A stretch of DNA of 32,884 nucleotides from Synechococcaceae bacterium WBB_10_009 (lineage in GTDB: Bacteria; Cyanobacteriota; Cyanobacteriia; PCC-6307; Cyanobiaceae): the NCBI GenBank assembly GCA_010030955.1, contig RHBP01000003.1, forward strand, positions 1 to 32,884, given 5' to 3'. Shown piece by piece: positions 30,262 through 32,884 of this stretch. How positions within the stretch are numbered: the stretch's first letter is position 1; each line of letters opens with the position of its first letter. Position numbers and translations under genes: made by a program. The notes below the pieces were generated by a model. The model worked only from the letters and a program-made list of their open reading frames with translations, was not told the origin of the DNA and ran no database searches.

Positions 30262-31776
30262 ATGATCATCGACGACCTCCACTACGACGTGATCGTGATT
30301 GGCAGCGGTGCCGCCGGCGGCACCCTGGCCGGTCAGCTGGCCCGATCCGGCAAGCGGGTGCTGGTGCTGGAGCGCGGCGGGGCCATGCCCCTGGCGGATC
30401 AGAACGTGGCCGATGTTGATCTGTTCCGCAAGGACCGCTACCACCCCGGTGAGCAGTGGTTCGGCACCGACGGCGACCCCTTCTCGCCCCAGACGATCTA
30501 TGCCCTGGGGGGCAACACCAAGATCTGGGGCGGTGTGCTCGAGCGCATGCGCGAGCGTGAGTTTGACGGTGTGCAGCACCAGGGGGGCAAGGCCCCCTCC
30601 TGGGAGCTTGGCTACGCCGACCTGGCCCCCTTCTACGACCGCGCCGAACAGCTCTATCGGGTGCACGGCGAGGCCGGTGCTGATCCCTGCGCCCCACCCC
30701 GCAGCGCTGACTACCCCTTCCAGCCCAAGCCGATCGAGCCGTTCATGCAGGAGCTGCGCCTGGCGCTGGTGCGGCAGGGCACCCATCCCTATCTGCTGCC
30801 GCAGTCCTGGTCGGACTCGAGCCTCGACCCCAGCGGTGATGCCGAACTGTTCGGTGTGGATCCGGCCCGGCAGTCGGCCAACGTCACGGTGCGCGAGCGC
30901 ACCCGCGTGCGCCGCCTGCACGTGAATCCCACCGGCACCGAGGTGCGCGGCGTGGAGGCCGAAATCGATGGGATCGTTTGGCTGTTCAGTGCCCACGTGG
31001 TGGTGCTGGCGGCCGGTGCCATCAACAGCGCCGAGATCCTGCTGCGTTCCGCCACCGAACACCACAGCCGCGGCCTGGCCAATGGGTCCGACCAGGTGGG
31101 CCGCAACCTGATGAAGCCGCAGCTCACCTCGATCATTCAGCTGGCGACGGATGCCAATTCCGGTCGCTACCCCCGCAGCCTCGGCATCACCGACTACTAC
31201 TGGGGCGACCAGAACGTCTCCTTCCCCCTCGGCTCGATCGCCAGCGGTGGCGGCGTGCTGCAGGACGCCCTGTTTGCCGAGTCGCCGCCGGTGTTGTCGC
31301 TGGTGACCAAGTTGATGCCGAACTTTGGCCTGGAGCAGCTGGCGGCCCGCTCGGTGGCCTGGTGGGCCACCAGCGCTGTGTTGCCCGACCCCCACAACCG
31401 CGTCACCCTGCGCGGCAACCACCTGCAGATTCACTACCTGCCCAACAACCGCGAAGCCCACGACCGGTTGGTCTACCGCTGGATCGACACCCTCAAGCAG
31501 GTGGAGGCCGATCCGGACTGCCATGTGGTGAAGGCTGCCCCCACCCACCCCCGCGGTGAGGCCCCGCTCACCGTGATGGGCAGTGTGTGCGGCACCTGCC
31601 GCATGGGCACCAATCCAGCCACCTCGGTGGTGGATCTCAACGGCCGCAGCCACGAGCTCAGCAACCTCTACATCGCCGATGCCAGCGTGTTCCCCTCCTG
31701 CCCGGCGATTGGCATGGGTCTCACGGTGATCGCCAACGCCCTGCGCATCGGCGACCGCGTGCTGGAGGCCCTGTGA
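30262..31776 (+). CDS. GMC family FAD oxidoreductase
   Basis: A 504-residue flavoprotein of the glucose-methanol-choline family. The FAD-binding GSGAAGG (about residues 14-20) lies in DVIVIGSGAAGGTLAGQLA, and GGNTKIWGGVLERMRERE is the second flavin contact. The C-terminal part has GTCRMG (about 444-449), SVVDLNGRSHELSNLYIADA and ASVFPSCPAIGMGLTVIANA. The catalytic His expected in HxxGT aligns by eye with Ser441, and a second one with Met485, so the active site differs from glucose oxidase; the substrate is unknown, with sugar alcohols or sugars possible. It lies 13 bp after ctaE and its TGA overlaps the next start (GTGA). It could pass electrons to quinone and so feed the oxidase, as inference. 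Confidence 0.9.
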   Translation: MIIDDLHYDVIVIGSGAAGGTLAGQLARSGKRVLVLERGGAMPLADQNVADVDLFRKDRYHPGEQWFGTDGDPFSPQTIYALGGNTKIWGGVLERMREREFDGVQHQGGKAPSWELGYADLAPFYDRAEQLYRVHGEAGADPCAPPRSADYPFQPKPIEPFMQELRLALVRQGTHPYLLPQSWSDSSLDPSGDAELFGVDPARQSANVTVRERTRVRRLHVNPTGTEVRGVEAEIDGIVWLFSAHVVVLAAGAINSAEILLRSATEHHSRGLANGSDQVGRNLMKPQLTSIIQLATDANSGRYPRSLGITDYYWGDQNVSFPLGSIASGGGVLQDALFAESPPVLSLVTKLMPNFGLEQLAARSVAWWATSAVLPDPHNRVTLRGNHLQIHYLPNNREAHDRLVYRWIDTLKQVEADPDCHVVKAAPTHPRGEAPLTVMGSVCGTCRMGTNPATSVVDLNGRSHELSNLYIADASVFPSCPAIGMGLTVIANALRIGDRVLEAL

Positions 31777-32884
31777 CCAACCTCAGCGGCAGTGCTTCGG
31801 GGAGTTCAGAGCTGCGCCGCATGGCGGAGCGGGATCATGAGGACGTGCCCTGGGGGTTGTGGGGCAGCTACCTGCCGGAGCGCCAGTGGGGCACCGTGCG
31901 GGAGGACTATTCCGCCGACGGCAACGCCTGGAGCTCCTTCCCCCACGACCATGCCCGCTCCCGCGCCTACCGCTGGGGGGAGGACGGCCTGCTGGGGATT
32001 TGCGACAACCAGTGCCGCCTCTGTTTTTCCGTTGCCCTCTGGAACGGTGTGGATCCGATCCTCAAGGAACGGCCCTTTGGCCTGGCCAATGAGGAGGGCA
32101 ACCACGGCGAGGACATCAAGGACTACTACTTCCACATCGCCAACACCCCCACCCACAGCTTCATGCGGGGGCTGTACAAGTACCCGCAGCAGCGCTTCCC
32201 CTACGAGCAGCTGATCGAGGAGAACGGCCGTCGCGGCCGCGACCAGCCCGAATTTGAGCTGGTGGACACCGGCATCTTCGCGGACGACCGCTACTTCGAT
32301 GTCTGGATCGAGTACGCCAAGGCTTCCCCCACCGATCTGGCGATTCGAATCCGCGCCGTGAACCGTGGCCCCGATCCGGCCCCGCTCACCCTGCTGCCCA
32401 CCCTTTGGCTGCGCAACACCTGGAGCTGGGGCTATCCCGATGAACAGGAGCAGCCCCTGATCCTGGAGGGGGATCTGCTCGTGGCCAACCCCGGTGGCGG
32501 GCTGGGCCGCTACCAACTCGCCTGTGGTGAGGAGGGGCGCTGGATCTTCACCGACAACGAGACCAACACGGAGCGCCTCTACGGCGAGCCCAATGCCCGT
32601 TGCTTCCACAAGGATGGCTTCCACCGCTACCTGATCGAGGCGGAGCAGGGGGCGATCAACCCGGCCCAGCGCGGCACCAAAGCGGCGCGGCTGTTGCAGC
32701 GCACGCTGCAACCGGGTGAGGAGTGGCAGCTGGATCTACGCCTCTCGGGCCCGCCTCAGGGCGCTGAGGCGGCGTTTGGCTCGGGGGTCACGGGGCTCGA
32801 TCCCCTGTTTGAGGCCCGCGAGCGGGAGTGGGATGACTTCTTCTTCGGCCGGGTGCCCAATCTGGGCGCTGACGACCGCTTGAT
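31773..32884 (+). CDS. Glucosidase-like glycoside hydrolase, GH63/MGH type (3' end outside window)
   Basis: The first 370 residues of a longer protein. The start GTG 31773 overlaps the GMC stop (GTGA). The N-terminal beta-sandwich domain begins at about residue 24, with VPWGLWGSYLPERQWGTVRE, DYSADGNAWSSFPHDHARSR and AYRWGEDGLLGICD, which are characteristic of the MGH1-like glucosidase family. Further blocks are FGLANEEGNHGEDIKDYYFH, NTPTHSFMRGLYKYPQ and NTWSWGYPDE. The catalytic (alpha/alpha)6 barrel is outside the window, so activity cannot be judged. Relatives release glucose or hydrolyse mannosyl- or glucosylglycerate. No signal peptide is visible, so it should be cytosolic. Confidence 0.82.
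   Translation, partial: MTNLSGSASGSSELRRMAERDHEDVPWGLWGSYLPERQWGTVREDYSADGNAWSSFPHDHARSRAYRWGEDGLLGICDNQCRLCFSVALWNGVDPILKERPFGLANEEGNHGEDIKDYYFHIANTPTHSFMRGLYKYPQQRFPYEQLIEENGRRGRDQPEFELVDTGIFADDRYFDVWIEYAKASPTDLAIRIRAVNRGPDPAPLTLLPTLWLRNTWSWGYPDEQEQPLILEGDLLVANPGGGLGRYQLACGEEGRWIFTDNETNTERLYGEPNARCFHKDGFHRYLIEAEQGAINPAQRGTKAARLLQRTLQPGEEWQLDLRLSGPPQGAEAAFGSGVTGLDPLFEAREREWDDFFFGRVPNLGADDRL

Overview
The window is very GC-rich, densely packed cyanobacterial DNA. It most resembles a freshwater or brackish picocyanobacterium of the Cyanobium/Synechococcus alpha lineage. The evidence is an SLH-OprB iron uptake porin, the ndhL-DUF3007-trpA cluster, a cyAbrB regulator, two DUF3721 proteins, a DUF2214 protein, a group 2 sigma factor, a Nif11-type domain and a cyanobacterial alternative respiratory terminal oxidase (ARTO). 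No insertion sequence, prophage or CRISPR array was seen. Taxonomy below that level is inference.

Layout. 1-2638 (minus): M23 peptidase, DUF318/UPF0718 permease, its TIGR03943 partner (frameshifted) and a truncated Ig-like exported protein. 2700-4046: a chromate transporter gene broken by a 1-bp deletion and a 16-bp tandem duplication. 4153-6645: two tandem DUF3721 genes, one carrying seven ten-residue repeats, divergent from an iron uptake porin with an 18-bp palindrome just before its start. 6692-8200: a small exported protein, a Cys-containing MerR regulator and hupE behind a compact cobalamin riboswitch. 8237-9446: a QueD-like protein and hisIE. 9385-14902 (minus): DUF2214 protein, matrixin-like protease, RND pump and its lipoprotein adaptor, tightly overlapped. 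15128-17563 (plus): sigma factor, DUF1232, two unknown small proteins and a PsiE-like membrane protein. 17475-18996: a Nif11-cupin fusion and a GNAT on the minus strand, divergent from cyabrB. 19012-22913 (minus): an SbcC/SbcD-like pair without a zinc hook. 22985-23997: a small c-type cytochrome, a YciI-like protein and an exported protein. 24071-25507 (minus): ndhL-DUF3007-trpA. 25682-25765: intronless tRNA-Leu(UAA). 25862-32884 (plus): two DUF2231 membrane proteins, ctaC-ctaD-ctaE of an ARTO, a GMC flavoprotein and a glucosidase-like glycoside hydrolase that runs off the window.

The most interesting unit is the last. The oxidase subunit II has lost the CuA ligands, so the enzyme is probably a quinol oxidase. 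It lies in one compact run with a GMC-type flavoprotein dehydrogenase and a glycoside hydrolase. One reading is a sugar-release, sugar-oxidation and quinone-linked respiration module, but this is a hypothesis from gene order only. The other strong signals are the cobalamin riboswitch before hupE, the Nif11-cupin fusion, the ten-residue repeat/DUF3721 protein, and three reading-frame lesions within 2.3 kb near the left edge, which are either real gene decay or sequence errors.
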